Shown here piece after piece: positions 1 through 10,518 of a stretch of 64,000 bases of DNA (the stretch's first letter is position 1; each line of letters opens with the position of its first letter). Under the pieces are notes generated by a model that was given only the letters and a program-made list of their open reading frames with translations, ran no database searches and was not told the DNA's origin. The translations under genes were made by a program, and so were the position numbers. Source of the stretch: Gliomastix tumulicola (taxonomy: Eukaryota > Ascomycota > Sordariomycetes > Hypocreales > Bionectriaceae); assembly GCA_001599755.1 (NCBI GenBank), contig BCHX01000004.1, positions 4,030,001 through 4,094,000 of the forward strand. Direction: 5' to 3'.

Positions 1-48
1 GTTATTCGGTTGAAGCAGGATGAGGGCGAGAAGTCGGCCAAGCTCTGA
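1..48 (+). CDS. possible 3' end of a gene entering from the left
   Basis: The first 15 codons are open in frame 1 and end at TGA (46-48). They encode a charged tail (VIRLKQDEGEKSAKL) with G/C-ending codons like the other genes here. This looks like a real C-terminus, but 15 residues are too few to name a family. It could equally be chance; the sequence to the left of the window would settle it. Confidence 0.35.
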   Translation, partial: VIRLKQDEGEKSAKL

Positions 49-640
49 GAGATGCGTCTTCTCAACTCCTCCTTTGTGTGATCATGTTCAGGTTTTACAG
101 TATAGATTTAGACCCTTGTTTCATTATGTTCTCTCTATTTTACATTCCAGCAATTTGCTTTCCCATTGGGCACGACTTACCGCTACAACTCTCTCTTAGT
201 TGTTCCGTTGAGAAACACAAGCTGTTCGCAATGACAAAGAATTCTCTCTCTCTTCAGTCAAACAAACACCACAACCATCGGTGACTATCCCATTCACAGC
301 CTTTCCCAAACCGACCAACTGTGATCCAGCTGCATTTCCAGGGCCCTCGTGTGTTCATGTACACATTACAACCCAGTTCAAGTCACGACCGACAGTCTTC
401 CCAACCCGAACGGCGCATCACCGCCTTCTCGCAAACATGTCGCATCTCATTTCTAGCTATTTAGGGAGTCGCGCTCTCACCATGACAGTACGACGTGAAG
501 TTGGCTCATCGTTCAACCAGAAGAACCATCATCGCGAAACAGCATCCTTTTTCCAACCTGCTATAACAGCTAGACAACCATCACCAACTGGTCTCGCCCC
601 CCAAAACTGACAGAAGAAACAGAACCGTTTCATACAACTT

Positions 641-671
<31 letters not shown>

Positions 672-715
672 TCTAGTTAGAAACAAAAACGTACTGTACG
701 GTATCGACATCCATC
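49..715. other. gene-free stretch with CA microsatellite
   Basis: No convincing coding sequence. Two short + strand open frames here (78-284 and 281-610) have no family features or GC-rich third positions. A CA repeat lies just before the next gene. The stretch probably holds the 3' UTR of the left gene and the promoter and leader of the gene at 716. Confidence 0.5.
646..671. repeat. (CA)13 microsatellite
   Basis: Thirteen uninterrupted CA dinucleotides, preceded by an interrupted ACAC. The repeat ends about 45 nt upstream of the ATG at 716, so it probably lies in the leader or core promoter of that gene. Confidence 0.95.
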
Positions 716-1510
716 ATGTGCCACTTCCACGTTAGCGTTTACACCATCTGCGGGCACACCCGGGACAACGTGCCGCTCAAGTGCCGCGTCAGCGAGCTGT
801 TCCCCTGCCTTCACTACGAGACGACGGCGCAGCTGGTGCTCGGCTGGTGCGCAGCCTGTGCCCAGACGCTGGGCCGGCGCACGCGTCGCGCCCGGCGACC
901 CAAGTACCCGCCCAGGACGGCGTACCTCACCGTGGCCAACTACTGGGCCTTCAAGTCGATGCAGGGCTGGGCGCGCCCCGTGAACATGCAGACGGTGCGC
1001 GGGCGCGACATCGACTCCCCCGCGCTGCTGCCGTACAACACGGCGCCGCCGGCGCCGGGCGGGAAGAGCAGCAGCAGCAACAGCCTCAACAACTACGAGG
1101 AGCGCACGCTCCTGTGGGCGCTCGCGCAGGTCAAGCCGGACATGGTCGTGCTCAGGACGCGCTTCATCGACGCCTCGGTGCCGTGGGGCTGGGCCGCGAT
1201 CCCGGGCCTGGTGCGCGAGGCGCGGCATCTGACGCTGACGGAGTGGTCGACCTACCCGGGCAAGGAGGGCCTGCGGCGCGCCGTGGCCAACGGTGCGCAG
1301 CTGTTTGAGCGCATGCGGCAGGAGTACTTCCTCACGGATGCGCTGGCCGACGGCGTCCCGGTGTGGGAGAGATACTTGGAGACGGAAACAGAGGCGGAGA
1401 CGGAGACGGAGACGGAGACGGAGGAGGTCGTCGGTGAGTCCCCAAAGGTCGCCTCCGTGGCGGACGACCCAGCCATTCTGCACATCGGCAGGGTCATTCG
1501 TACGATCTAA
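716..1510 (+). CDS. hypothetical Cys/His-rich fungal protein
   Basis: Single-exon gene of 264 residues; I do not recognise a named family. The N-terminus starts MCHFHVSVYTICGH and continues with spaced Cys/His (LKC, LFPCLHY, WCAAC). This resembles the many fungal unknowns that begin MCxF...CGH and are presumed to bind metal; that reading is inference. The middle part is Trp/Tyr-rich (residues 70-210), which suggests a folded domain. The C-terminal part has a Thr-Glu repeat (about residues 222-238) encoded by a GGAGAC hexanucleotide repeat. A 317-codon open frame on the opposite strand is Arg-rich and has no intrinsic features, so I take the + strand as real. The start is the first ATG, just after the CA repeat. 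No signal peptide or membrane segment is visible. Confidence 0.65.
   Translation: MCHFHVSVYTICGHTRDNVPLKCRVSELFPCLHYETTAQLVLGWCAACAQTLGRRTRRARRPKYPPRTAYLTVANYWAFKSMQGWARPVNMQTVRGRDIDSPALLPYNTAPPAPGGKSSSSNSLNNYEERTLLWALAQVKPDMVVLRTRFIDASVPWGWAAIPGLVREARHLTLTEWSTYPGKEGLRRAVANGAQLFERMRQEYFLTDALADGVPVWERYLETETEAETETETETEEVVGESPKVASVADDPAILHIGRVIRTI
1396..1419 (+). repeat. in-frame GGAGAC hexanucleotide repeat
   Basis: Four perfect GGAGAC units, flanked by degenerate copies from about 1378, inside the coding sequence. They encode alternating Thr and Glu. Copy-number change would alter the protein by two residues per unit without breaking the frame. Confidence 0.9.
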
Positions 1511-2830
1511 ACAGCCCAGCCCAGCCCAGGCCGTAAGAGGAGCACTGTAGACGGCTCCGGTGAGTTTGACTGCGCATTTTTGCTTGTAGTAGTTCGACAT
1601 CGTATGACAAACGTATTTCCTGCTATGCACGTTAGATAATCAATACAAGACTCCTATTATTAGAACCATATGATTCCCAACCGGGGGGGCCAACAAGGAA
1701 ACCTCCGATCCCCGTGAGTCAACGATCCCGTGGCACGGTATGCAGCCTGTTCGCGGCGTCGTCATCGTGGGCTGTGGTGCTGTCTTGGCGGTGAGGTGCA
1801 AAGTCCGAATCAGCCGCAAGCAGGTGACAGCGAGTGTTTTCAGACGGAACTTGGCGCTAAGGCAAGGCAAGGTCGTACGCCTAATGTTATGCATCATTGA
1901 AAACAACGGAGCGGTTGAACCTAATTCGCGACTGTTGCCGGTTAGCGTTGGCGGTGGTGGTCGTCTTATGTCTTGAATGAAGGACGTTCCGGGCAGTTCG
2001 TTGTTAATTCATAGAGGGGGATTGCTGCCCCGCCGAGCTGAATGCTGAATGCGCTTTCAGTGGGTGCTAGTGGGGGCTGTGACGGCAGTGCGGCCCCTGT
2101 GCTCTCGGAGTTACAGGGCTCGCAGGGCTGTGCAGCCGCCTAAGAGCCCGTGCTGGAGCCGCCAAGACGCCGCTCCAGCGCCTTGCAGCGAGATCCAATG
2201 TGTTAGCAGCCCAGTACAGCGAGTCATAGACTCAGGTTGGGCTTTAAGTGTTAGGACTCGGACTCGATCTGGATGCATTAGATATTACGAAGCTCAGAAA
2301 GACGCAGGTAGGCTGCACTGTTCCTGCCGCATGGTCACACACAATTTCCACAGGCTCCCTAATTTCTTCAGCTGCAGTCCTTGGCTGTCACAGGCGTCCT
2401 TGTTTTAAATGACAGCCACTGATACGATCAAAAACGAGGTCGCTAACAGAGGTGGGGCCCTGCCTGGCTTTCTCCACGACTTGGCACCACCAAAAAGTCG
2501 GCCGCCCAGCCGATGATCCATTGACTGATTCCATCTCGACCTTCCGTCGCTCTTTCTCTCCAGACAGACCCTGCTCCTGCCGTCTGTCAGCCTCGGGAGC
2601 GCCACTGTTAGCTCGCCTGCCCTTCTCTTTCTCTTTGTCGATTCCTCATCCCCTGGGTCTTCTTCTTTTCTTTTCTCCCCAGGGCTTGGTTCTGCTTTGT
2701 ATATTATATTTATACGGCCCGCCCCCCATTCCTTTCCCCTTCAGCCGCAGAACAGCCTTACTCCTCCCTCCACCCTCCTCGAAGACGTCTCACCGAATTC
2801 CAAGACACGTCTGCGACATTCCCTCCCGCC
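1511..2830. other. intergenic: 3' region and promoter of the protease
   Basis: No gene seen. A tandem AGCCC motif lies just after the stop at about 1513-1530. A short perfect hairpin (8-bp stem 2152-2159/2172-2179) is present but has no following T-run or context. The open frames in the stretch lack codon bias. The last 200 bases are CT-rich and contain a TATA-like box. Confidence 0.5.
2626..2714 (+). promoter_or_regulatory. CT-rich tract and TATA-like box of the aspartic protease gene
   Basis: A pyrimidine-rich tract (about 2626-2682, TTCTTCTTTTC-like) is followed by an AT-rich element TATATTATATTTATA at about 2700-2714. This lies 115-130 bases before the ATG at 2831. CT-rich stretches next to the start site are typical of filamentous fungal promoters. 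The assignment rests on position and composition only. Confidence 0.45.
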
Positions 2831-4559
2831 ATGCGCCAACCCGTCCTTCTCTGCCTCGCGGCAGCAGTCTCCTTCGCCGCCGCGGGCCACGTCTCCGTCT
2901 CCGTCTCCCGCGAGCGCTTCTCCCACCCGCGCGCGAAGTTCGCCCGCCGCCAGAACAACGATGACAGCTCCGAGCCCTTCGCCCTCGACGCCCTCAACAA
3001 CATCACCGGCGGCGGCTACTACTCCGAGTTCGAGGTCGGCACGCCGCCGCAGCAGATTAGCTTCCTGCTCGACACGGGCAGCAGCGACACGTGGGTGAAC
3101 TCGGTCGACGCCGACCTCTGCAACTCGAACCGGCTGCAGAGCACCATGGGCTTCTGCCAGACGCAGTGTATGTAAAAACAAAGGCATTGGCGCGCGCGGT
3201 TCTGCCACCGGCGAGGTTATAAATGCTGATCGGATGAATTTGTTGCACAGTCAATCAGGACGACAGCTCCACGTTTGAGACCGTGGACCGGAACGGGTTC
3301 GACATCACCTACCTCGACGGCCGCAATATCCAGGGCGACTACTTTGAGGATACGGTGCACTTTGGGGGTAATGTCTCGGTTGAGAAGCAGCAGCTCGGTC
3401 TCGCCCTGACCTCGGTCCGTCCCACGGGTATCATGGGTCTGGGATTCAGCTCCAATGTCGCCGCTTCGAGGAGTTATGCCACCATCATCGAGAACATGGT
3501 CGACCAAGGCTTCATTGACACGGCTGCCTTCAGCCTGTACCTGGTAAGTTGCCTAGGGGGGGACTTGAGTGAGGAGGGGGGGTTGCTAACGTAGTTCGGT
3601 GTTAGAATGACTTGTCCACGGATTCAGGCAACATCCTCTTTGGTGGCATTGATACCAAGAAGTTCATCGGCGAGCTAGCCCTCCTCCCTCTGGTGTCGGA
3701 TGAGGCGTTTGGCGGCAGAGTCCAGGAGATCACCTCGTTCAATGTCCGTCTTGACGGTTTCGACGTTCAGAACCCCGATGGAGACCGCGCCATCGACCTG
3801 GCGAACCTCGACTCCTTCGCTATCCTTGACTCAGGCTCGACTATCAGTCTACTCCCCGACGACCAGGTCCAGGACATCTGGGATGAGTTCGGCGTCCTCG
3901 CCTTCCGCGACGTCCTGGCGCCGTTTATCGACTGCGCCTACGCTGGCGACAAGGGCGACGGCTACGTCTTCGAGTTCCGCTTCGACAACAAGACCATCCA
4001 GGTCCCCATGGACGAGATGGTCATCGACGCTTACGCCGACGTCCAGGACCAGATCCTCTCGGACCAGACCCTGCGCGACTACTTTGACGGCTGGGAGGGT
4101 GTCTGTATGTTTGGCATCGGCTCTACGGGTGACTTTGGCATAAGTACCAACCAGTTCACCCTCCTTGGCGCCACCTTCCTGCGCTCCGCCTACGTCGTCT
4201 ACGACCTCGAGAACGAGCAGCTCGGCCTCGCCCAGGCCAACGTGAACTCGAGCGAGGAGGACATCGTCGAGATCACCTCTGGCAGCCTCCCCGACGTCAC
4301 CGGCGTCGAGAGTCAGTCCCCCTCTACTACTACCACCTCGGACTCCACCAGCACCGCCTCATCGACATCCACGTCTGACGGCGGGAGTGGTAGCGAGACT
4401 ACCACCACCGACTCATCTTCCAACACGCAGACTGAGACTGACTCCGGTTCAGGTGCCACGAACACGGCCAGCGGCAACGACGAGGGCGCCGGCTCCCGTC
4501 TGGCGCCCTCGATAGCGAGCCTCGTGGCTCTCTTCGGCATCGCGTGCGTTCTTCTATAG
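2831..4559 (+). CDS. GPI-anchored yapsin-like aspartic protease
   Basis: Pepsin-family (A1) secreted aspartic endopeptidase, 527 residues. Exons are 2831-3167, 3251-3543 and 3606-4559; both introns have canonical ends and the frame is kept. A signal peptide covers about residues 1-19. A propeptide follows, with a dibasic ARR site at about 38-40 suited to Kex2-type processing. The first catalytic motif is LLDTGSSDTW (Asp81) and the second ILDSGSTISL (Asp285). Cys-containing flap residues follow the first motif. The C-terminus is a long Ser/Thr-rich stretch (about 430-500) ending in a hydrophobic tail (SIASLVALFGIACVLL) with no charged end, the layout of a GPI-attachment signal. This points to a cell-surface protease of the yapsin/OPSB type, acting on wall or secreted proteins. 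The exact substrate cannot be read from sequence. Confidence 0.93.
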
Positions 4560-5188
4560 ACCTTTCCTCCCTCGGCTGGCGTTTGTTGCTTGTCTAGTTT
4601 CGTTCCTCTTTCAGCCTCCTCCTGCATTACGACTCTCCCTCGGTTTTACTTTATACCACGGCCGACGATTCGAAACGCTTGAAACCCTCGAGTATAACTG
4701 TGTCGACTGTGTCTGGTTAAGGCATGGCACGAGTATATATATATGTAATAATGCAATAAGGTGTATAGTGCCTGACCACTCCATTTCATTGCAAGTGACT
4801 TGTGAAGTGTGAATGCAATTAATGGCCCGTCTAGGTAGCGTGTGTTGAGACCGACGAGGTTGTTCCTCGACGTCAAGCTTTTCAAATCAGTCATGACGAT
4901 TCTCGACCCAGCTATCCCTTCCAACCCCGCGACTTTTGCCACTAAGCTAGCCAGCTTCAGTGAAGGTGTTAATACAGGGGTATTGTACCAAATCATAACG
5001 CGTCTATAGATGTTTGACCGTTCCCAAATCGTAATCCTCTCTCCGTCCTTGGACCAAAACGAAACCCAATGAAACAAACAGTCTTTAATATCCAGGAGTA
5101 AAGACCCGTCACTCAAAAGGAGATGAGAATTCAAGATCCATGTATCCCAAGTCCATCCTTCTATGTGCTGAATGAAGACTCTGCTGCC
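4560..5188. other. convergent 3' regions
   Basis: The stretch lies between two genes that end toward each other, so it should hold both 3' UTRs. It includes an AT-rich patch with TATATATATATG near 4735-4746, a plausible polyadenylation efficiency element. The 162-codon minus-strand open frame at 4646-5134 shows no coding bias or family features. Confidence 0.5.
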
Positions 5189-8051
5189 TCACTCCATCTT
5201 GCTCAGCCGATCGCGAGCCTTGTCTCTGGCCGTCTTGGCGTACTCGCCCCGATCGTTGGTCGTCTTCTTCGCCGCCAGCTCGGCAGCGTCTCCGAGCAGA
5301 CCACCCTCGACACCGAGACCTGCACGCTCTTGATAAGCATTGGTCACGAGCGCCTCGGTGCGTCCCTCGCCGTTGGCACCGAGTCCCTCGCCGGTCCACC
5401 CTTGCTTCAGCAGCATGCTCATACCCTTGGATTGGGCAGCGGGCTTGGCAGGCGAAGCGGCAGCGGCGGCAGCAGCGGCAGCAGCAGCAGCTTTGCTTGC
5501 TTCCTCGGCGGTCTCGTTCTTGGTAGAAGATGATGTTTGTTTAGCAGGTCGGCCGAACATCTGTCGTCTCTCCTTCGCGCGGTCCCGGTACTGAGAGCCT
5601 GCGTTCCCTTCCCCTTCGGGTTCCGGGGCTTCCTGGGGTGTCTTCTGGAAAAGACTGCCCCGCGCCTCGATCTTGCGTTTTGCCCCTTCGACTTTGGCCT
5701 TGTCTGTCGAAGCCTCCTTGTGATTCCGCGACTTCTCGTGCTTGGCGAGGTCCTCGGCGGACTTGTATTTCATCCTGCAGAGGTAGCAGTGAAGGTTGCT
5801 GAAGTCGACGTACGAGGGCATGTTCGACTCCGAAGTCGAGGGCTGTTGTTGAGCTGCAACATCGCCAGTTTCGCTTTTCTGGGGCGTTGACTGATCGGAG
5901 GTCAACGACTCGCCGAACTTAGTAGCCCCAGAGAGGGAGATTTTTATGGGCGCATTTGTCGTCGGCTTGACACTGCTGGTGCTGGATCCACCGAGAGGGG
6001 TCTGGTTCGCAGCGCTCAATGATGCGTCCTGAGCCTTATTAGGAGCGGGAGAGTGAATTTCGTCATGCTTCTTCTGCCACAGCGCCATTTGGCCGGCCAT
6101 TGGCACAGCCTTTTTACCGCCAACCGCGCCAACCGCGCCAGCCACCCCTTCCGCCTTGCGCTTCTTTCCCTTCTTCTTGTCCGTGCCCGTGGCAGTGTCG
6201 TCTGCTTTGGCGTTCTGGGCCGCATCAGGCGACTCTGCGTTGACCACCAGCTGACTTGGGTAGACGCGGGGATCACGATACCGAACGCGCAGCTGGGGGT
6301 TCAAGAGCGGAAAAAACGACTCATGCTCAATCTCCTCCACGACTTCTCGGTCCTCGGGAAGGAAAACGCCCATGTGAATGTTTGCGATATACACCTTTGA
6401 TGTGCCCATGGTGAAAGCAGGGGAGTTCTTGACCCGGGTCAGAGCTTGAGTCGCGTCCTCGCGAGTCCAAAATTCGGCGAACCCGTAACCATAGAAGTGC
6501 TCCGTGCTGACATCCCGCATCAGGAAGATGCGGTGGAGGGAGCCCGGCCGGGCGCCCATGCCCACGGCCAAACCATCTACGTGCGCCGTTGACTTCAGCT
6601 TCGGAGCATCTTCCCCGGCCTCTTGGGCAGGGTTGGGTTTCTCCAGCTCTAGTCTCTGCATCTCTTTCGCGAACTCTTGCTCGTCAAAGGTCATTGGAAG
6701 AGGATACACCACTAGCATATGTGACGGGTCATTGCCAGCGTCGCTGCGACCTGTGAGGTCGCTCCGCACAGCTCCTGTGCAAAGCGGTCAGTCGACTGGA
6801 GTGAAAGACAAGAGTTCGCCTGACATACCCTGAAGGTTGCAGTCGCAATTGCGACACCTACTCCTCGTGGGAGGATTTGCGAACTTGCACTATCTTCCAG
6901 TCAGTGGTGTGTTGAGAATGACACTGATAGGGGGTTGTGTGGGCTTACGACGAAGCAAACTTTAGGAGTAGAGCGCTCCTCTGCTTTTTCTGAGGGCCAG
7001 GCGTAGTGTGGGTACAAAATAACCATTGTGAGCTCGTATTCAGGGGGCTTTGGCAGCGGAAGCTCAAGTCTTGGATAGTATTCCCGTATGAAAGTGACAG
7101 CGTCGTCAACTGAGGCGAATTGGACAAAAGCACGCGGTGCATCTAAGTAGTAGAGCTGGTTAGAGCAGGACAGCTTCTCGTCGTGATGATCGCGCGTACC
7201 TGGCATGCGTAAACGCCAGTTCTTCAGAGTCGACAGAACGTGAATCTGCTCGAGCGCCTCCTCGAACTGTCATGGGGAAAGTACGTCAGTACTGGACAGA
7301 ATCCCAATGCGCACAGGCGGTTATTCCGGCCGCGGTACGCTCCGATGGTTAAAAATACATGGTTATAGTACTAACCTGGGATCGAGTGACCCAAGAGGGC
7401 AAATTATCAAGGACAACCGTATCCGTGGGCTCTCCAGGGGTGCGCTTCTGACCATAGGCCGGGGCCGATGAGTGTCCGTCCTCTGCAGACTCCGTCGAGA
7501 TGCTATCTCTCCTGCCACGGCCGCCTGGCTTGTTGTACGTATCTTCGTCCCCGCGCGCGTGTGAGCCGCGCTCGTCCCGTTGCTGGGGGCGCTCGCGCTC
7601 CCGATACTGATCTCGCGTGTGAACATTGGAGCGGGAATCCTCCCTCACAACACCACCACCTTGATATCGCCCTCGTGGACTGCGTCCTCGCGGGGACCTG
7701 GATCTAGCGTCGCCTTGCCAACCCGTAGGTAAGTTAGCAATGTGCAATCCCACAATTGGCAGCCCTCTGCGAAGAGGAGCAAAACAACATCATTTCGGTC
7801 CCAAAATTGGGTGTTTGTGGTGGTGGTCATGTTCCAAAACATGTTCCAAATTTTGATCATTAGGTGATGTGTTTACCATGCCGAGATCGATGGCGATAGT
7901 CGTCGCCGTACGCATCGCGCTGTTCGTATCCTCGTCCTCGATAGTCTCTAGGGTCGTTGCGCTCGTAATCGTGGGCAGAATCGTGGGCGTAACCGGAGCT
8001 GTAGCCCTGTCGACCGCGGATCTCTGGCCGGGTACGGAAGGAGTCGCCCAT
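5189..8051 (-). CDS. RBM5/RBM10-type RNA-binding splicing protein (RRM, RanBP2 zinc finger, C2H2, G-patch)
   Basis: Six-exon gene, 806 residues: 8051-7877, 7713-7376, 7266-7200, 7142-6949, 6889-6829, 6774-5189. The N-terminus is rich in Arg/Ser/Asp/Tyr. A first RRM spans about residues 160-245 (VVLDNLPSWV; APRAFVQFAS). A RanBP2-type zinc finger follows with Cys256, 259, 270 and 273 and the NPP turn, and its second Cys starts exon 5. A second RRM lies at about 345-420 (IFLMRDVS; GYGFAEFW). A C2H2 finger is at about 608-630 (CYLC...H...H), a run of 12 Ala at 707-718, and a G-patch at about 729-770 (LLKQGWTGEGLG). This order is that of vertebrate RBM5/6/10, which act in spliceosome assembly and 3' splice-site choice. 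A nuclear splicing role is inferred from that family. The ATG at 8051 is chosen because the open frame upstream lacks another ATG. Confidence 0.88.
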
Positions 8052-8398
8052 CTTGGCAGGAGAAGGAGGGACTGGCACTAAAGGCCTCGAGAAGAAAGAT
8101 ATACAAAAGGTCTGTCAGAATAGCTGGTTGGCTCGCGATACCTGCTCGAAATGATAGGATAATTAGAAAGTCGAGGATGAGCTCAAAGTATGAGGTCAAG
8201 TCAAGTCAACAAAAAGTTGCTAACGCGAATTTGGGTTGGCGTACCTACCTTCAATGAGGCGGGAGGGNGGGGTTGCTTAGTCATCATTCAGTCCGGTCCT
8301 AGCTCAGCTCAACTCAGCTCCAGCTCCGAATTTATCTATCTACAGATGTCCTGTCTTAGTAATAGTGTCACCAAATCACTACAGCGAAATTTGGTGTC
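8052..8398. promoter_or_regulatory. shared divergent promoter (splicing protein / molybdopterin synthase)
   Basis: 347 bases separate two divergent start codons, so both promoters must lie here unless leaders extend into genes. It contains GCTCAACTCAGCTCCAGCTC-like repeats near 8300-8325 and one undetermined base (N) at 8268 in a G-rich run. No clear TATA box is seen on either strand. Confidence 0.6.
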
Positions 8399-8963
8399 AT
8401 GAGCAGTGGCACGGGCACTGACGCCACTGACAAAGGACCATGGCACCTCTCAGAAGGGGAGTGCCATGTTAGCCTCACCCATCACCACCTCAATGCCCAG
8501 GAAATAATGGACAAAGTCCGCAGCCCCGCGGCCGGTGCCATCGTCCTCTTTGCAGGTAGTTCTAGCAGTTGACACTCTCTCTCCTCCCATAAACATACGG
8601 GACTGACGCCGCCCAGGGACGACAAGGGACAACTTCGACGGGAAACCCGTCAAGGAGCTCCAGTACACGGCGTACAACGTCCTGGCCCTCCGCACCATGC
8701 TCCGCGTCGCCCAGTCCGTCCTCCAGAAGCACTCCCTCAAGGGCGTCGCCATGATCCACCGCCTGGGCACCGTCCCCATCGGCGAGGAGAGCATCCTCAT
8801 TGCCGTGTCCGCGCCGCACCGGCAGGCCGCCTGGAGGGCCGGCGAGGAGGCGCTGGAGGAGTGCAAGGCCAAGGTCGAGGTCTGGAAGAGGGAGGAGTTT
8901 GAGGGGGAGGGCGGCGTCTGGAGGGCCAACCGGGACGGAGCCGCCGGACAGAGGGTAGAATGA
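8399..8963 (+). CDS. cnxH: molybdopterin synthase catalytic (large) subunit, MoaE/MOCS2B family
   Basis: 167 residues in two exons, 8399-8555 and 8617-8963 (61-nt intron, phase 1, splitting a Gly codon in LFAGTTRD). The protein converts precursor Z to molybdopterin together with the thiocarboxylated small subunit, in the cytosolic molybdenum-cofactor pathway needed by nitrate reductase and xanthine dehydrogenase. Family marks are FAGTTRDNFDGKPV, the LQYTAYNVLA segment, the signature IHRLGTVPIGEESILIAVSAPHR, and the Lys-rich site near KAKVEVWKREEF. In most homologues the last motif reads VPIWK; here the Pro is replaced by Glu, while both catalytic-site lysines remain. Length matches the family (about 150-180). 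The start ATG at 8399 is the in-frame ATG that gives a normal N-terminus. The gene is divergent from the splicing-protein gene. Confidence 0.92.
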
Positions 8964-9160
8964 AAGCGCTTCTACTGATTCCCTTCCCCTTCCTTTGTGG
9001 TGGTATTGCCTTTATTGCTCTAAATCTTCGTCCCACGTGATCCCTTTCCAGCTCATTTCCTCGTTCAAGTCTATGGTCCTCGTACAGTTATCCAGCGCCG
9101 CCGGCTAACCCGATATGCTTCTCCTCGAAGACATGGCGATGCAAAAGTCCCCCAACCTTT

Positions 9161-9787
9161 TCAGTCCTCCCGACCCGCCTGCTTCATGTCTCCCAGCTCG
9201 CAATCCGCCCTAGAACTTCGGCAGTGGCAAGGGCAGTCTTTCTCATACACCGGCGGCGGCTCTTGAAGGTATTCGAACGGGTCCGGGAAAGGACGTTGAG
9301 GAGTCCATCGGCTGATCATAGCTGCGTTTCGTACCAGTCAGTCCCTGAGTTGGAAAAAGCGCATTCGCCGTGCTCTCTCGTCCACTCACTGATGTGTCCC
9401 ACATACGCATCTATGAATATGCGATCCCTTCCAACCCCATGAACATCGATATCCTCCGTCAGCGCAGAGGGGTACACCATGATACCGCACTCCGCCTGCA
9501 GGATCTTCCAGAACTCGAGGGGCAGCCTAGCAGGTCGTCAGTATGCGCCTCCTTTTCCCCCGCAAAGTGGTGTTTGGAGGTATCCGGCCTCACCTGTACT
9601 GGCCCTGCTTGACGCAAGCATGCACGAAGAGGCATGTCGTCTCAAGCACGACCCGCCCGTCGCAGACAGCTTCCTCCAACTCTTCATCATCCAGCTTGTA
9701 GACTTGCCGGATCCGCTCCTTGGAGTACTGCATCGCAAGCGACCAGCCCTTGGCGATCTTCTCAATATTCGTCTCGGGGAGAAGCAT
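9161..9787 (-). CDS. small hypothetical protein, three exons
   Basis: I do not recognise the family. Three exons (9787-9594, 9526-9390, 9321-9161) with GTGAGG and GTGAGT donors and TAG/CAG acceptors join in frame to give 163 residues. The sequence looks like a folded acidic/aromatic protein: an IEKIAKGWSLAMQYSKERI helix, an acidic DDEELEEAV segment, CLFVHACVKQG, FWKILQAECGIMV, and a TEDIDVHGVGRDRIFIDAYV stretch. The tail is Pro-rich and then Cys-rich (KDCPCHCRS). The frame upstream of the chosen ATG stays open for about 48 further codons before a TAA, so an earlier exon or longer N-terminus is possible. No signal peptide or membrane helix is seen. It ends toward the molybdopterin synthase gene. 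Confidence 0.6.
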
Positions 9788-10518
9788 CCTGGGCAAGCTG
9801 TCTGTATGGCGGGAGACGGGTTGTCGTGGGAGCAGATATGATCGGGGGACGAAGCCTATAGACGCAGGCGCACGAGCTGGCAGACGGATATCTGGGACGG
9901 CGTTGGTGATACTGATAGTGATATCTCGTCGCCTTTAGAAATAAATGAGTGAAAAGAAACCATGATTTCCGTGGAAGTGGTCAAGACGACCGGAGACTGT
10001 ATTATGTTTACAAAGAGCAAATATGACCGTCGGGCTTGATAGTGCTTGCCAATGGCTCCTTCTCCAACAAACAGACCATCAAGGTGCACCAAAGGATTAC
10101 ATCGCCAATCTGGCCTGCATGTGACGCACGCAAACAGAACCAGACACAAAGCAAACCGAACCATAAAGGCACTCGGAATCAGCCCCGCGCTCTTGGGTCA
10201 CTTGGATTAAGAATCCATGGCAAACGGTCCAGGGGTTGTCGATCATGGTATGATGAGCTAGCTCTATTACTACTAATTAATGTGAACCTCTTTGGTCTGG
10301 GGGATCTTTCTCCGCACGCGGCCATCTATGAGTCGGAACGTTTTAGCGCGAGGCAATTGATGTAACGGTAAAGAAATTATATTTGCAGTCGTTGCATGTC
10401 CAAAGGCTGTTGTGGTATCCTGTCCTCATATATATGTACATCTCAGCTCCAGTCGTGTGGCTTACTTTATACAACCACACCCTGCGCCTTCATTACGTAG
10501 TAGTTAGGTATAAGCATC
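9788..10518. other. intergenic region between two minus-strand genes
   Basis: Contains the 3' UTR of the ferric reductase and the promoter of the small unknown gene. Moderately AT-rich. Minus-strand sequence from about 9940 to 9788 is open in the frame of the small gene and may be part of it. Nothing else is recognised. Confidence 0.45.

Noticed and set aside
677..1630. 317-codon open frame on the - strand, longer than the chosen + strand gene
   Set aside because: Arg-rich low-complexity translation (LRLRLRLRL) and no structured segments; the + frame has Cys/His spacing and a normal start.
2152..2179. 8-bp perfect hairpin as a terminator
   Set aside because: Not followed by a T-run, sits in a fungal intergenic region where intrinsic terminators do not operate, and such short palindromes are common by chance.
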